A stretch of DNA of 64,000 nucleotides from Mycolicibacterium canariasense (GTDB taxonomy: Bacteria; Actinomycetota; Actinomycetes; Mycobacteriales; Mycobacteriaceae): positions 218,782-282,781 of the forward strand of contig NZ_LQOL01000081.1 in the NCBI RefSeq assembly GCF_002101555.1, in the 5' to 3' direction. Under the pieces are notes generated by a model that made no database searches, was not told the origin of the DNA, and saw nothing but the letters and a program-made list of their open reading frames with translations. Positions 8,744 through 17,542 of this stretch are shown in pieces. The translations under genes and the position numbers were made by a program. How positions within the stretch are numbered: position 1 is the stretch's first letter; each line of letters begins with the position of its first letter.

Positions 8744-9636
8744 CGGCCGGCCCGGTAGTCGGTGCTGTCATCGGTCAGGTTCAGGTACGCCTCCTCCAGC
8801 GAGGTGCGCACCGCCGTCAGCTCGTGCAAGGTGATGCCGTGCCGGGCGGCCAGGTCACCGACCCGCTCGGTGGTCGCCGCGGCCACCCGCAACCGGGTGC
8901 CGTCGCCGGTCACCGACAGCCCCTCGGCGGTCAACACCCCGGTCAGCCGGTCGGCCTGCGGACTGCGGACCAGAACATCGGCCGACGACGCCAGGAACTC
9001 GTCCATCGAGGTGGCCGCGACCAGCCGGCCCCGGCCGATCACCACCAACCGGTCCGCGGTGTTGGCCATCTCGGCGAGCAGGTGGCTGGACACGAACACG
9101 GTGCGGCCCTCGGCGGCCAGCGTCCGCATCAAGGTGCGCACCCACCGGATGCCCTCGGGGTCCAGCCCGTTGACCGGCTCGTCGAACAGCAGCACCTGCG
9201 GATCGCCCAGCAGCGCCGTCGCGATGCCCAGCCGCTGGCTCATGCCCAGCGAGAACGTCCCGGCCCGCTTGTCGGCGACCTCGGTGAGTCCGACGGTGTC
9301 GAGCACCTCGTCCACCCGGTCGGCGCGGATCCGGTTACTGGCCGCGATCCAGCGCAGGTGCGCGCGGGCTGACCGGTTCGGGTGTACCTGCCGGGCATCC
9401 AGCAGCGCACCGACGGTGCGCAGCGGATGGGTGAGTTCGGGGTAGCGCTTGCCGAGCACGGTCGCGGTGCCCGCCGTCGGTCGGTCCAGCCCGACGATCA
9501 TCCGCATGGTGGTCGACTTGCCCGCCCCGTTCGGGCCGAGAAACCCTGTGACCACCCCGGATTCGACGGTGCAGGTCAGGTCGTCGACGGCGGTGGTGCG
9601 CCCGAAGCGTTTGGTCAGGCCGGTCAGTTCGATCAC
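8740..9636 (-). CDS. ABC transporter ATP-binding protein
   Basis: A 298-residue ATPase subunit of a drug/lipid-type exporter. Walker A FLGPNGAGKSTT lies near residues 32-43; the ABC signature SLGMSQRLG, Walker B VLLFDEPVNGLDPEG and switch region VSSHLL follow in order. The C-terminal ~80 residues form the extra domain usual in the DrrA/CcmA group. GTG start at 9636 overlaps the thiG stop by 4 bp (GTGA), and the gene overlaps its permease by 4 bp, so thiamine genes and transporter appear to be one translational chain. The cargo is unknown. Confidence 0.88.
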   Translation of the reverse strand: MIELTGLTKRFGRTTAVDDLTCTVESGVVTGFLGPNGAGKSTTMRMIVGLDRPTAGTATVLGKRYPELTHPLRTVGALLDARQVHPNRSARAHLRWIAASNRIRADRVDEVLDTVGLTEVADKRAGTFSLGMSQRLGIATALLGDPQVLLFDEPVNGLDPEGIRWVRTLMRTLAAEGRTVFVSSHLLAEMANTADRLVVIGRGRLVAATSMDEFLASSADVLVRSPQADRLTGVLTAEGLSVTGDGTRLRVAAATTERVGDLAARHGITLHELTAVRTSLEEAYLNLTDDSTDYRAGR

Positions 9637-10400
9637 GGGACGGCGGGGCTCGACGCCTGCGCCCAGTAACGTTTCGGGATCCGGCCGGCGCGGCGGGCCA
9701 GGTGGCCGGCGGTGACCGCCGAGGCCATCGCCGCGGCCATCACCGGCGGGTCGGCAGCCCGGGTGACGGCGGTGGCCAGCAGCACGGCGTCACAGCCGAG
9801 TTCCATGGCGAGCGCGGCATCGCTGGCGGTGCCGATGCCGGCGTCCAGGATCACCGGAACCCCGGCCCGGTCCACGATCATCTCGATGTGGTGCGGGTTG
9901 GCGATGCCCAGCCCGGTGCCGATCGGCGAGCCCAGCGGCATCACGGCCGCGCAGCCGGTGTCCTCGAGCCGGCGGGCCAGCACCGGGTCGTCGTTGGTGT
10001 AGGGCAGCACGACGAAGCCGTCGTCGACGAGTTGTTCTGCGGCCCTGACCAATTCGATGGCATCCGGGAGCAGCGTGCGCTCGTCGGCGATGACCTCGAG
10101 TTTCACCCATTCGGTGCCGAGCGCCTCGCGGGCCAGCCGCGCGGTCAGCACGGCCTCGGCGGCGCCGCGGCAGCCCGCGGTGTTGGGCAGCGGGGTGATG
10201 CCCAGCCGGCTGAGCAGATCCAGCACCCCCGTGCCGGTTTCGGCGTCGACGCGGCGCATCGCCACCGTGGTGAGCTCGGTACCTGAGGCGATCAGCGCCT
10301 CCTCCAGGACGGCGAGGTTGGCCGCGCCACCGGTGCCCATGATCAGCCGGGAACCGAACTCCCGGCCCGCGATGGTCAGCTTGCCCGCCGAATCAGCCAC
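9633..10400 (-). CDS. thiG: Thiazole synthase ThiG
   Basis: TIM-barrel enzyme, 255 residues, forming the thiazole phosphate moiety of thiamine from deoxyxylulose phosphate, dehydroglycine and sulfur carried by ThiS. Visible motifs: LIMGTGGAANLAVLEEAL at the N-terminus, the Schiff-base lysine in WVKLEVIADERTLLPD, and the phosphate-binding GVPVILDAGIGTASDAALAM. GTG start (VADSAGKL) overlaps thiS by 8 bp. Part of thiO-thiS-thiG, the glycine-oxidase branch of thiazole synthesis, under the TPP riboswitch upstream of thiO. Confidence 0.95.
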   Translation of the reverse strand: MADSAGKLTIAGREFGSRLIMGTGGAANLAVLEEALIASGTELTTVAMRRVDAETGTGVLDLLSRLGITPLPNTAGCRGAAEAVLTARLAREALGTEWVKLEVIADERTLLPDAIELVRAAEQLVDDGFVVLPYTNDDPVLARRLEDTGCAAVMPLGSPIGTGLGIANPHHIEMIVDRAGVPVILDAGIGTASDAALAMELGCDAVLLATAVTRAADPPVMAAAMASAVTAGHLARRAGRIPKRYWAQASSPAVP

Positions 10401-10590
10401 CCTGCACCGCCGTCACGACCTCCACCCGGGCGCCGTCGTTGAGCACGGTGTCCCACGCCGAGCGCGGCAGCACCTCCCAGTCGACCGCCACGGCGATCCC
10501 CTTCTCCGGAAAGCCCAAGTCGCTCACCAGTTCTCCGACGGTGATCGCGTCCCGCACATCGGCTTCCTCGCCGTTGACCAGCAATATCAT
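10393..10590 (-). CDS. thiS: Sulfur carrier protein ThiS
   Basis: A 65-residue beta-grasp ubiquitin-like protein ending in the required Gly-Gly (VVTAVQGG), which is adenylated and thiocarboxylated to deliver sulfur to ThiG. Length and C-terminus are those of a functional ThiS. It sits 7 bp after thiO and overlaps thiG, the usual order for the actinobacterial thiazole operon. Confidence 0.94.
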   Translation of the reverse strand: MILLVNGEEADVRDAITVGELVSDLGFPEKGIAVAVDWEVLPRSAWDTVLNDGARVEVVTAVQGG

Positions 10591-10597
10591 CGTGCTC

Positions 10598-11590
10598 CTA
10601 ACCCTGTGCCAATTCGGCGGCGATCCGCTCGGCGGTCCACGGCGCCAGCAGGAATCCGTTGCGCCCGTGACCGGTGGCCACCAGCGTGCGTTCGTCGAGC
10701 CTGCCGACGATCGGTAGCCCGTCGGGGGTCATCGGCCGCAATCCGGCGGCGCACTCGGCCAGTTCGTACTCCCCCAGCGCCGGCAGCACGGCGCACGCGT
10801 CGTCCAGCAGGTCGCGCACACCGGTGACCACCGGTGCGGTGTCCCGGCCGTGCTCGTACTGGGTGGCGCCGACCACCACGCCGTCCGGGCGCGGCACCAG
10901 GTACACCTGCCTGCCGTGCACCCTGGCCCGAATGACCCTGTCCGGCATAGGCATACAGCCCTTGCGCCAGCGCAGCCGCAGCACCTCCCCCTTGACCGGG
11001 CGCACCTGCAGGCCCGGCCACAGCGCCGGGGCGTCGATGCCGTTGGCGATCACCCGCAACCCCGGCACCTCGGTCAGGTCGGTGACCGGTGGCGCCCACT
11101 GCACACCGAGCGCGGTGCACGCCGCTTCCAGCGCCTGCACCAGTCGGCGGTTGTCCACCGCCAGCTCGGTCTCGGCCACGAACCCGTGCCGGATGCCCTG
11201 GGCCAGCAGCGGCTCGATATCGCGGGCCGCCGTCGTCGGGCTCACCGGCTGTCCCTGCACCGACAGCCATTCGGCGACGGTGCGCAGGTCGGCGACATCG
11301 GCCCGGTCCACCGCCACCACCAGCGATTCCCGGGCGGTGACCACCTCGCCGGGCAGCCCGTCCAGGAAGCCGGTGTGCCACAGCTTGAGCGATTCCAGCC
11401 CCAGCGCCAACTGGGCGTCCTCGCCCGGCCAGCCCTCGCTGTGCGGGGCGAGCATCCCGCCGGCCACCCACGACGCCCCGCGGGCATCGGTGCGGTGCAC
11501 CCGGACCGACCAGCCGTCCTGTGCGGCGCGGCGCGCGACCGACAGGCCGATGACGCCGCCGCCGATCACGGCCAGTGCACGCTCAGACAT
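10598..11590 (-). CDS. thiO: Glycine oxidase ThiO
   Basis: FAD enzyme oxidising glycine to the imine used in thiazole formation; 330 residues from the ATG at 11590. The N-terminal FAD fold ALAVIGGGVIGLSVARRA, the GGMLAPHSEGWPG segment, and the C-terminal GLRPMTPDGLPIVG and ATGHGRNGFLLAPWT motifs are those of the DAO/ThiO family. A start 39 bp upstream is in frame but lies inside the TPP riboswitch, so it is rejected. The chosen ATG has a purine-rich GGGAGAGGGA directly upstream, which overlaps the 3' end of the riboswitch and should make translation ligand-dependent. Confidence 0.94.
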   Translation of the reverse strand: MSERALAVIGGGVIGLSVARRAAQDGWSVRVHRTDARGASWVAGGMLAPHSEGWPGEDAQLALGLESLKLWHTGFLDGLPGEVVTARESLVVAVDRADVADLRTVAEWLSVQGQPVSPTTAARDIEPLLAQGIRHGFVAETELAVDNRRLVQALEAACTALGVQWAPPVTDLTEVPGLRVIANGIDAPALWPGLQVRPVKGEVLRLRWRKGCMPMPDRVIRARVHGRQVYLVPRPDGVVVGATQYEHGRDTAPVVTGVRDLLDDACAVLPALGEYELAECAAGLRPMTPDGLPIVGRLDERTLVATGHGRNGFLLAPWTAERIAAELAQG

Positions 11591-11596
11591 TCCCTC

Positions 11597-11685
11597 TCCC
11601 TTCGCCGGCATGACCCGGATCAGGTGCAACGGTCAGGGCCGGTGATTGGCCCACTCTCAGCCCCGGTCCCGGGACTCCCGCGTCG
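11597..11685 (-). ncRNA. TPP riboswitch (THI element) upstream of thiO
   Basis: On the minus strand the conserved TPP aptamer blocks occur in order: CGGGAGTCCC, then GGGGCTGAGAG, then CACCTGATCCGGGTCATGCC (pyrophosphate-sensing arm) and GGCGAAGGGAG, closing on the thiO Shine-Dalgarno region. The last block lies within 10 nt of the thiO ATG, which implies control of translation initiation, although no expression platform was folded. Boundaries are approximate. Confidence 0.93.
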
Positions 11686-11725
11686 GGTGTCCAGGGTACT
11701 CGGCCCGCCCGATAACCTCGGCGCT

Positions 11726-12361
11726 GTGGATGCACGCGCCCGCCTCGCCGATGCCAGGCTGTACCTCTGCACCGACGCCCGGCTGGCGCGCGGTGACCTC
11801 GCCGAGTTCGCCGACGCAGCGCTGGCCGGTGGGGTGGACATCATCCAGCTGCGACACAAGGGATTGGAAGCGCGCCAGGAACTCGCCGCGCTGGAGATCC
11901 TGGGTGACGCCGCCCGCCGGCACGGCGCCCAGCTGGCGGTCAACGACCGCGCCGACGTGGCGCGCGCCGCGGGATCGGACGTGCTGCACCTCGGGCAGGA
12001 CGATCTGCCGCTGGAGGTGGCCCGCTCGATCATCGGCCCCGAACCGCTGATCGGCCGCTCCACGCACGACGAGCAGCAGGTGGCCGCCGCGCTCGCCGAA
12101 CCGGTCGACTATTTCTGCACCGGGCCGTGCTGGCCGACCCCGACCAAACCGGGCCGCCCGGCACCGGGGCTGGATCTGGTCCGGCACACCGCCGCGCTGG
12201 CACCGGCCAAGCCGTGGTTCGCCATCGGCGGGATCGACGCCGACCGGCTGCCCGAGGTGCTGGCCGCCGGGGCGCGCCGGATCGTGGTGGTGCGTGCCAT
12301 CACCGACGCCGACGACCCGCGGGCCGCCGCGCGTCACCTCAAGGACGCGCTCACGGCCTGA
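11726..12361 (+). CDS. thiE: Thiamine-phosphate synthase ThiE
   Basis: Joins HMP-pyrophosphate and thiazole phosphate to thiamine monophosphate; TIM barrel, 211 residues from GTG 11726. Family motifs: LYLCTDARL near the N-terminus, GGVDIIQLRHKGL, LAVNDRADVARAAGSDVLHL, GRSTHDEQQ, and the PWFAIGGID glycine loop. It is divergent from thiO, with about 40 bp between the GTG and the 5' end of the riboswitch, so the thiO-operon promoter must lie largely within the thiE 5' region. The end overlaps convergent mutT3 by 11 bp. Confidence 0.93.
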   Translation: MDARARLADARLYLCTDARLARGDLAEFADAALAGGVDIIQLRHKGLEARQELAALEILGDAARRHGAQLAVNDRADVARAAGSDVLHLGQDDLPLEVARSIIGPEPLIGRSTHDEQQVAAALAEPVDYFCTGPCWPTPTKPGRPAPGLDLVRHTAALAPAKPWFAIGGIDADRLPEVLAAGARRIVVVRAITDADDPRAAARHLKDALTA

Positions 12362-12866
12362 GCAGCGGGATGCCGGCGGCGAGGCTGCGCAGCCGGTCCC
12401 AGCTGGCCGCGAAGCCGGGGTGCAGCGGCAGGTCGGCGACCTCGTCCTCGATCACCCAGCGCAGCTCGGCGCTCTCCCGGTTGGGCGTGGTGATCAGCAG
12501 TTCGGCGGCGTCGGCGATGACGGTGGTGTACGACCAGCCGGGCACCTGATGGGTGACCACCGCGACGCGCACCGTCATCATCGTGGGCTCCAGGCCGGCC
12601 TCCTCGTGGGCCTCCCGGACCGCGGCCTCCTCGACCGACTCGTGACTGTCGCGGGCGCCACCGGGCAAACCCCAGGTGCCGCCCTGATGACTCCACGGGG
12701 CGCGGTGCTGCAGCAGCACCGCCGCGACCCCGCCGGGAGCCGGCGCACGCAGCAGCAATCCGGCCGCGCCGTGGCGGCCCCAGTAGTGCGCGCCGCCGTC
12801 GGACATCACCCAGCCGTCACCGTCGCCACGCACAGGTTCAGGATAAGGGGCCACGAATTCCCACAC
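12351..12866 (-). CDS. mutT3: Nudix hydrolase MutT3
   Basis: Nucleotide-pool sanitising hydrolase of the MutT group, 171 residues. The Nudix box is complete: GGARDSHESVEEAAVREAHE followed by EAG, matching Gx5Ex7REUxEExGU. The start at GTG 12866 is supported by the region EPVRGDGDGWVMSDGGAHYW, which resembles the N-terminus of M. tuberculosis MutT3 (Rv0413), whose position next to thiE is also conserved. Substrate preference (8-oxo-dGTP-type nucleotides) is family knowledge only. Confidence 0.9.
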   Translation of the reverse strand: MWEFVAPYPEPVRGDGDGWVMSDGGAHYWGRHGAAGLLLRAPAPGGVAAVLLQHRAPWSHQGGTWGLPGGARDSHESVEEAAVREAHEEAGLEPTMMTVRVAVVTHQVPGWSYTTVIADAAELLITTPNRESAELRWVIEDEVADLPLHPGFAASWDRLRSLAAGIPLLRP

Positions 12867-12915
12867 GTCACTCCAATCTCTCTTAGACTTTCATTAATCG
12901 CACACCGATCGCGTT

Positions 12916-14253
12916 GTGAGGGAGGTCCGCGCACCCGTGACCGTGGAGTTGGCGCACCCGTCGACCGAACCGCTGGCGTCACGGTCGCCGGCCGCCGGGG
13001 GGCATCCGCGGTGGTGGTTCCTGTGGACCACGCCGGGCCGCATCCTGACGATCGGCGTCGTGCTGTGCGCGCTGGTCATCGCGTGCGCGTTCGCCACCTC
13101 GCGGACGGTCAACGACCGGCAGCAGGCGCTGACCACGGTGCTCGACCACACCGAACCGCTGGCGTTCGCGGCCGGCCAGCTCTACACCACCCTGTCGGTG
13201 GCCGACGCGGCCGCCGCGACGGCGTTCATCGCCGGCGCCGAACCCACCGATGTCCGGCAGCGCTACGAGCAGGCCATCACCGATGCCGCGGTGGCCGTGA
13301 CGCGGGCATCCAGTGGGTTGACCGACGAGCCGATGATCCAGCTGCTCGGCCGGGTCAACGCCGAGCTGGCGGTCTACACCGGCCTGGTGGAAACGGCCAG
13401 GACCAACAACCGGGCCGGGAATCCGGTCGGTTCGTCCTATCTGTCCGAGGCCTCGGCGCTGATGCAGACCCAGATCCTGCCCGACGCCCAGCGGCTGTAC
13501 GAGGCGACCTCGGCCCGCGTCGACGCCGAGACCGCCGCCTCGGCCCGGATCCCGGCCTCGGTCATCATCGTGGTGTTGGCGACCATCCTGTTCGGGTTGT
13601 TCGCCAACCGCTGGCTGACCCGGCGGACCCGACGGCGGATCAACGTCGGTTTCGTCGCGGGCGGACTGGCGGTGCTGATTATGGTGGTCTGGGTGGGTAC
13701 CGCACTGGTCATCTCGACCGCCGACAGTCGCAGCGCGAAAAATACTGCGGCGCAGTCGCTCAAGACGGTCACCACGATGGCGATCACGGCGCAGCAGGCC
13801 CGCGCCGACGAGACGCTGGCCCTGGTCCGGCGCGGCGACGAGGACATCCGCAAGCAGTCCTACTATCAGCGCATCGACGCCATGCAGCAGCAGCTGTCGA
13901 TCTATCTGGCCAGCGATGCCAAGAACAAGGGTGAGCTCGCCGACGCCGAACAGCTGCTGCGGCGGTGGCGCGCCGCCGACGACCGGATCAACGCCTACAT
14001 CGCCGTCGGCGACTACCAGGCCGCCACCCAGGTGGCGCTGGGGACCGGTGAGGACGACTCCACCCCGGCCTTCGGCAAGCTGGACGCCGCGCTGACCAAG
14101 GGCATCGAGGACAGCCGCAACCAATTGCGCACCGATATCGTCAACGCCCGGCGGGTGCTGTCGGGGGCGACGTTCGGCGCCGCTGCGCTGAGCGTGCTCG
14201 CCGCCGTCGCGGTGACACTGGGCCTGTGGCCCCGGCTGAGTGAGTACCGGTGA
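12916..14253 (+). CDS. glnX: Membrane sensor protein GlnX of the PknG signalling operon
   Basis: A 445-residue membrane protein with four predicted transmembrane segments (about 42-60, 215-233, 245-265, 415-437) enclosing two extracytoplasmic helical domains of about 150 residues, a sensor-like layout. It is the orthologue by position of Rv0412c, shown to relay amino-acid availability from the lipoprotein GlnH to PknG. It overlaps glnH by 4 bp. The GTG at 12916 is used; a second GTG at 12937 with a GGGAGG stretch about 11 nt upstream is an equally possible start. Confidence 0.86.
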   Translation: MREVRAPVTVELAHPSTEPLASRSPAAGGHPRWWFLWTTPGRILTIGVVLCALVIACAFATSRTVNDRQQALTTVLDHTEPLAFAAGQLYTTLSVADAAAATAFIAGAEPTDVRQRYEQAITDAAVAVTRASSGLTDEPMIQLLGRVNAELAVYTGLVETARTNNRAGNPVGSSYLSEASALMQTQILPDAQRLYEATSARVDAETAASARIPASVIIVVLATILFGLFANRWLTRRTRRRINVGFVAGGLAVLIMVVWVGTALVISTADSRSAKNTAAQSLKTVTTMAITAQQARADETLALVRRGDEDIRKQSYYQRIDAMQQQLSIYLASDAKNKGELADAEQLLRRWRAADDRINAYIAVGDYQAATQVALGTGEDDSTPAFGKLDAALTKGIEDSRNQLRTDIVNARRVLSGATFGAAALSVLAAVAVTLGLWPRLSEYR

Positions 14254-15251
14254 TGAGCGCTCGCGCGAAGAACAGAACAGGCGTGATGAACGCTCGGGTG
14301 CTGCTCGCCCTGCTCGCCTCAGCCGCCGTGCTGGCCGGCTGCGAGCAGGCCGCGCCCGCCGCGCCGCTGCCCGAGGTCACGCTGGCCCCGCCGACCCCGG
14401 CCGGCATGCAGCAACTGGCGCCCGACCCGTCGCCCGAAGCCCCGGCGACCAACGAACACTGTGACCGCACCGCCAGCCTGCGCCCGTTCCCGGACCGCAG
14501 GCAGGCCGAGGAGGCCGTCGAGAAGATCCGCAACCGCGGCAGGCTGATCGTCGGGCTGGACATCGGCTCCAACCTGTTCTCGTTCCGCGATCCCATCACG
14601 GGGACCATCACCGGGTTCGACGTCGACATCGCCGGTGAGGTCGCGCGCGACATCTTCGGCACCCCCTCGCAGGTGGAGTACCGCATCCTGTCCTCGGCGG
14701 ACCGGCTCACCGCGCTGCAGAACGACCAGGTGGACATCGTGGTCAAGACCATGAGCATCACCTGCGCGCGCAAGCAGTTGGTGGCGTTCTCCACCGAGTA
14801 CCTGTCGGCCAACCAGCGCATCCTGGCGCCGCGGGATTCCCGGATCCGGCAGGCCGCCGATCTGGGCGGCAAGCGGGTGTGCGCGGCGACCGGCACCACC
14901 TCCCTGGACCGGGTGAAGCAGATCGTCCCGCCGCCGGTCATCCTGGAGACCGTGACCTGGGCGGACTGCCTGGTGGCGCTGCAGCAGCGGCAGGTCGACG
15001 CGGTCAGCACCGACGACACCATCCTGGCCGGACTGGTCAGCCAGGACCCGTACCTGCACATCGTCGGCCCGAGCATGGCCGAGGAGCCCTACGGCATCGG
15101 GATCAACAAGGACAATCCCGGTCTGGTCCGCTTCGTCAACGGCACGCTGGACCGGATCCGCCGGGACGGGACGTGGAACACGTTGTACCGCAAGTGGTTG
15201 ACCGTTCTGGGCCCGACGCCCGCACCGCCGGTCGCAAGGTACGTGGACTGA
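14250..15251 (+). CDS. glnH: Glutamate/aspartate-binding lipoprotein GlnH
   Basis: A 333-residue periplasmic solute-binding lipoprotein (lipobox VLAGC, Cys31) of the SBP family 3. Typical motifs: GRLIVGLDIGSNLFSF, ITGFDVDIAGEVARDIFG, DIVVKTMSIT and GGKRVCAATGTTSLD. There is no ABC permease next to it; instead it lies between glnX and pknG, the arrangement in which GlnH acts as the amino-acid receptor for PknG signalling. The start GTG 14250 or ATG 14253 overlaps the glnX stop; the stop shares one base with the pknG start. Confidence 0.93.
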   Translation: MMSARAKNRTGVMNARVLLALLASAAVLAGCEQAAPAAPLPEVTLAPPTPAGMQQLAPDPSPEAPATNEHCDRTASLRPFPDRRQAEEAVEKIRNRGRLIVGLDIGSNLFSFRDPITGTITGFDVDIAGEVARDIFGTPSQVEYRILSSADRLTALQNDQVDIVVKTMSITCARKQLVAFSTEYLSANQRILAPRDSRIRQAADLGGKRVCAATGTTSLDRVKQIVPPPVILETVTWADCLVALQQRQVDAVSTDDTILAGLVSQDPYLHIVGPSMAEEPYGIGINKDNPGLVRFVNGTLDRIRRDGTWNTLYRKWLTVLGPTPAPPVARYVD

Positions 15252-17542
15252 TGAGCGATCCGGAGATGGACGATCCGGGCACCCGGCCGGCCAGCCTGGC
15301 CGACCTGGAGGAGTTCGAGGATTTCGACGACGAGTCCGCGGCAACGGTGCGGCCGATGGCCACCCAGGCCGTCTACCGCCCGGATTTCGGCGACACCAGC
15401 CGGACGTCGCGGGCCTCGGCCGGCTCGGCCACCACCGAGCCCAACGAGCGGATGACGACGGTGACCCGCCCCCGGTCGCCGACCCGGCGCCTCGGCGGCG
15501 GTCTCGTCGAGATTCCCCGGGTGACCGAACGCAACCCGCTCGCGGCGTTGATGACCAATCCCGTGGTGGCCGAGTCGAAGCGGTTCTGCTGGAACTGCGG
15601 GAAGCCGGTGGGCCGGGCCTCCAAGGACGGGCCGGCCCGCTCCGAAGGGGTCTGCCCGTACTGCGGCAGCGCGTATTCCTTTCTGCCGCAACTCAGCCCG
15701 GGCGACATGGTGGTGGACCAGTACCTGATCAAGGGCTGCATCGCGCACGGCGGCCTGGGCTGGGTGTATCTGGCCTTCGACACCAACGTGAACTACCGCC
15801 CGGTGGTGCTCAAGGGCCTGGTGCATTCCGGCGATGCCGAGGCGCAGGCCACCGCGATGGCCGAACGCCAGTTCCTGGCCGAGGTCACCCACCCCGCCAT
15901 CGTGAAGATCTTCAACTTCGTCGAACACGACGACAAGCACGGCGACCCGGTCGGCTACATCGTCATGGAGTACGTCGGCGGAACGTCGCTGAAACAGCGC
16001 AAGGGCACCAAGCTGCCGGTGGCCCAAGCCATTGCGTACATGCTGGAGATCCTGCCCGCGCTGGGCTACCTGCATTCGCTGGGCCTGGTGTACAACGACC
16101 TCAAGCCCGAGAACATCATGGTCACCGAGGAGCAGCTCAAGCTCATCGACCTGGGTGCGGTGTCGCGGATCAATTCGTTCGGGTTCCTGTACGGCACACC
16201 GGGTTACCAGGCCCCGGAGATCATCCGGACCGGGCCGACGGTGCAGACCGACATCTACACGGTGGGGCGCACCCTGGCCGCGCTGACCCTCAAGCTGCGC
16301 ACCCGCAAGGGCCGTTATGTGGACGGCCTGCCCGACGACGATCCGGTGCTGCGCAAGTACGACTCGTTCGGCCGGTTGCTGCGCCGGGCCATCGACCCGG
16401 ATCCGGCCCGGCGGTTCACCAGCGCCGAGGAGATGTCCGGGCAGCTGATGGGCGTGTTGCGTGAAGTGGTCGCGCAGGACACCGGGGTGCCGCGGCCGGG
16501 CCTGTCGACGGTGTTCAGCCCGCCCCGGTCGACGTTCGGGGTGGACCTGCTGGTGGCGCACACCGATGTCTACCTGGACGGGCAGGTGCACTCGGCGAAG
16601 CTGACCGCACCCGACATCGTCAAGGCGCTGCAGGTGCCGCTGGTCGACCCGGCCGACGTCGGCGCCCCGATCCTGTCCGCGACGGTGCTCAGTCAGCCTG
16701 TGCAGACCCTGGATTCACTGCGCGCGGCCCGGCACGGCACCCTGGACTCCGAGGGGATCGACCTGTCCCAGTCGCTCGAACTGCCACTGATGGAGGTGCG
16801 GGCGCTGCTGGACCTCGGCGATGTCGCCAAGGCGACCCGCAAGCTCGACGACCTGGCCCAGCTGGCCGATCGGGTGGAGCGGGTCGGCTGGCGCTGGCGG
16901 CTGTCGTGGTTCCGCGGGGTGGCCGCCCTGCTGACCGCCGATTACGACACGGCCACCAAGTATTTCGTCGAGGTGCTGGACACCCTGCCGGGCGAGCTGG
17001 CACCGAAGGTGGCGCTGGCGGCGACGGCCGAACTGGCCGGCAGCGCCGACGAGCGGCGCTTCTACGAAACGGTGTGGCGTACCGACAACGGGGTCATCTC
17101 GGCGGGTTTCGGGCTGGCGCGTGCGCAGTCCGCCGACGGTCACCGCGACGACGCCGTGCGCACCCTGGACCTGGTTCCGGCCACCTCACGGCATTTCACC
17201 ACGGCCCGGCTGACCAGTGCGGTGACGCTGCTGTCCGGCCGTTCGATCAGCGAGGTGTCCGAACGCCAGATCCGCGACGCGGCCCGGCGGGTGGAGGCGT
17301 TGCCGGAGGGCGAACCGCGCGTGCTGCAGATCCGCGCCCTGGTGCTGGGTACCGCGATGGACTGGCTGGCCGACAACACGGCCAGCACCAACCACATTCT
17401 CGGTTTTCCGTTCACCCAGCACGGGTTGCAGCTCGGCGTCGAAGCGTCGCTGCGCAGCCTGGCCCGGGTGGCGCCCACCCAGGCCCACCGCTACGCGCTG
17501 ATCGACCTGGCCAACAGCGTGCGGCCGATGAGTACCTTCTAG
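15251..17542 (+). CDS. pknG: Serine/threonine protein kinase PknG
   Basis: Soluble eukaryotic-like kinase, 763 residues, controlling central nitrogen and TCA metabolism through GarA phosphorylation. N-terminal disordered region with threonines; rubredoxin-like metal site with CWNCG (Cys113, Cys116) and CPYCG (Cys135, Cys138); kinase domain about 155-400 with Lys188 in VVLKGL, catalytic YNDLKPEN (Asp283) in place of HRD, and DLG at 300-302 in place of DFG, both normal for PknG; the helical C-terminal third is the TPR region. ATG 15251 overlaps the glnH stop by one base; longer readings upstream run through glnH. Its stop overlaps that of convergent ackA. Confidence 0.96.
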   Translation: MSDPEMDDPGTRPASLADLEEFEDFDDESAATVRPMATQAVYRPDFGDTSRTSRASAGSATTEPNERMTTVTRPRSPTRRLGGGLVEIPRVTERNPLAALMTNPVVAESKRFCWNCGKPVGRASKDGPARSEGVCPYCGSAYSFLPQLSPGDMVVDQYLIKGCIAHGGLGWVYLAFDTNVNYRPVVLKGLVHSGDAEAQATAMAERQFLAEVTHPAIVKIFNFVEHDDKHGDPVGYIVMEYVGGTSLKQRKGTKLPVAQAIAYMLEILPALGYLHSLGLVYNDLKPENIMVTEEQLKLIDLGAVSRINSFGFLYGTPGYQAPEIIRTGPTVQTDIYTVGRTLAALTLKLRTRKGRYVDGLPDDDPVLRKYDSFGRLLRRAIDPDPARRFTSAEEMSGQLMGVLREVVAQDTGVPRPGLSTVFSPPRSTFGVDLLVAHTDVYLDGQVHSAKLTAPDIVKALQVPLVDPADVGAPILSATVLSQPVQTLDSLRAARHGTLDSEGIDLSQSLELPLMEVRALLDLGDVAKATRKLDDLAQLADRVERVGWRWRLSWFRGVAALLTADYDTATKYFVEVLDTLPGELAPKVALAATAELAGSADERRFYETVWRTDNGVISAGFGLARAQSADGHRDDAVRTLDLVPATSRHFTTARLTSAVTLLSGRSISEVSERQIRDAARRVEALPEGEPRVLQIRALVLGTAMDWLADNTASTNHILGFPFTQHGLQLGVEASLRSLARVAPTQAHRYALIDLANSVRPMSTF

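Noticed and set aside
11591..11629. Alternative upstream start for thiO
   Set aside because: It falls inside the conserved 3' arm of the TPP riboswitch, and the downstream ATG begins exactly at the FAD-fold N-terminus with a good ribosome binding site.
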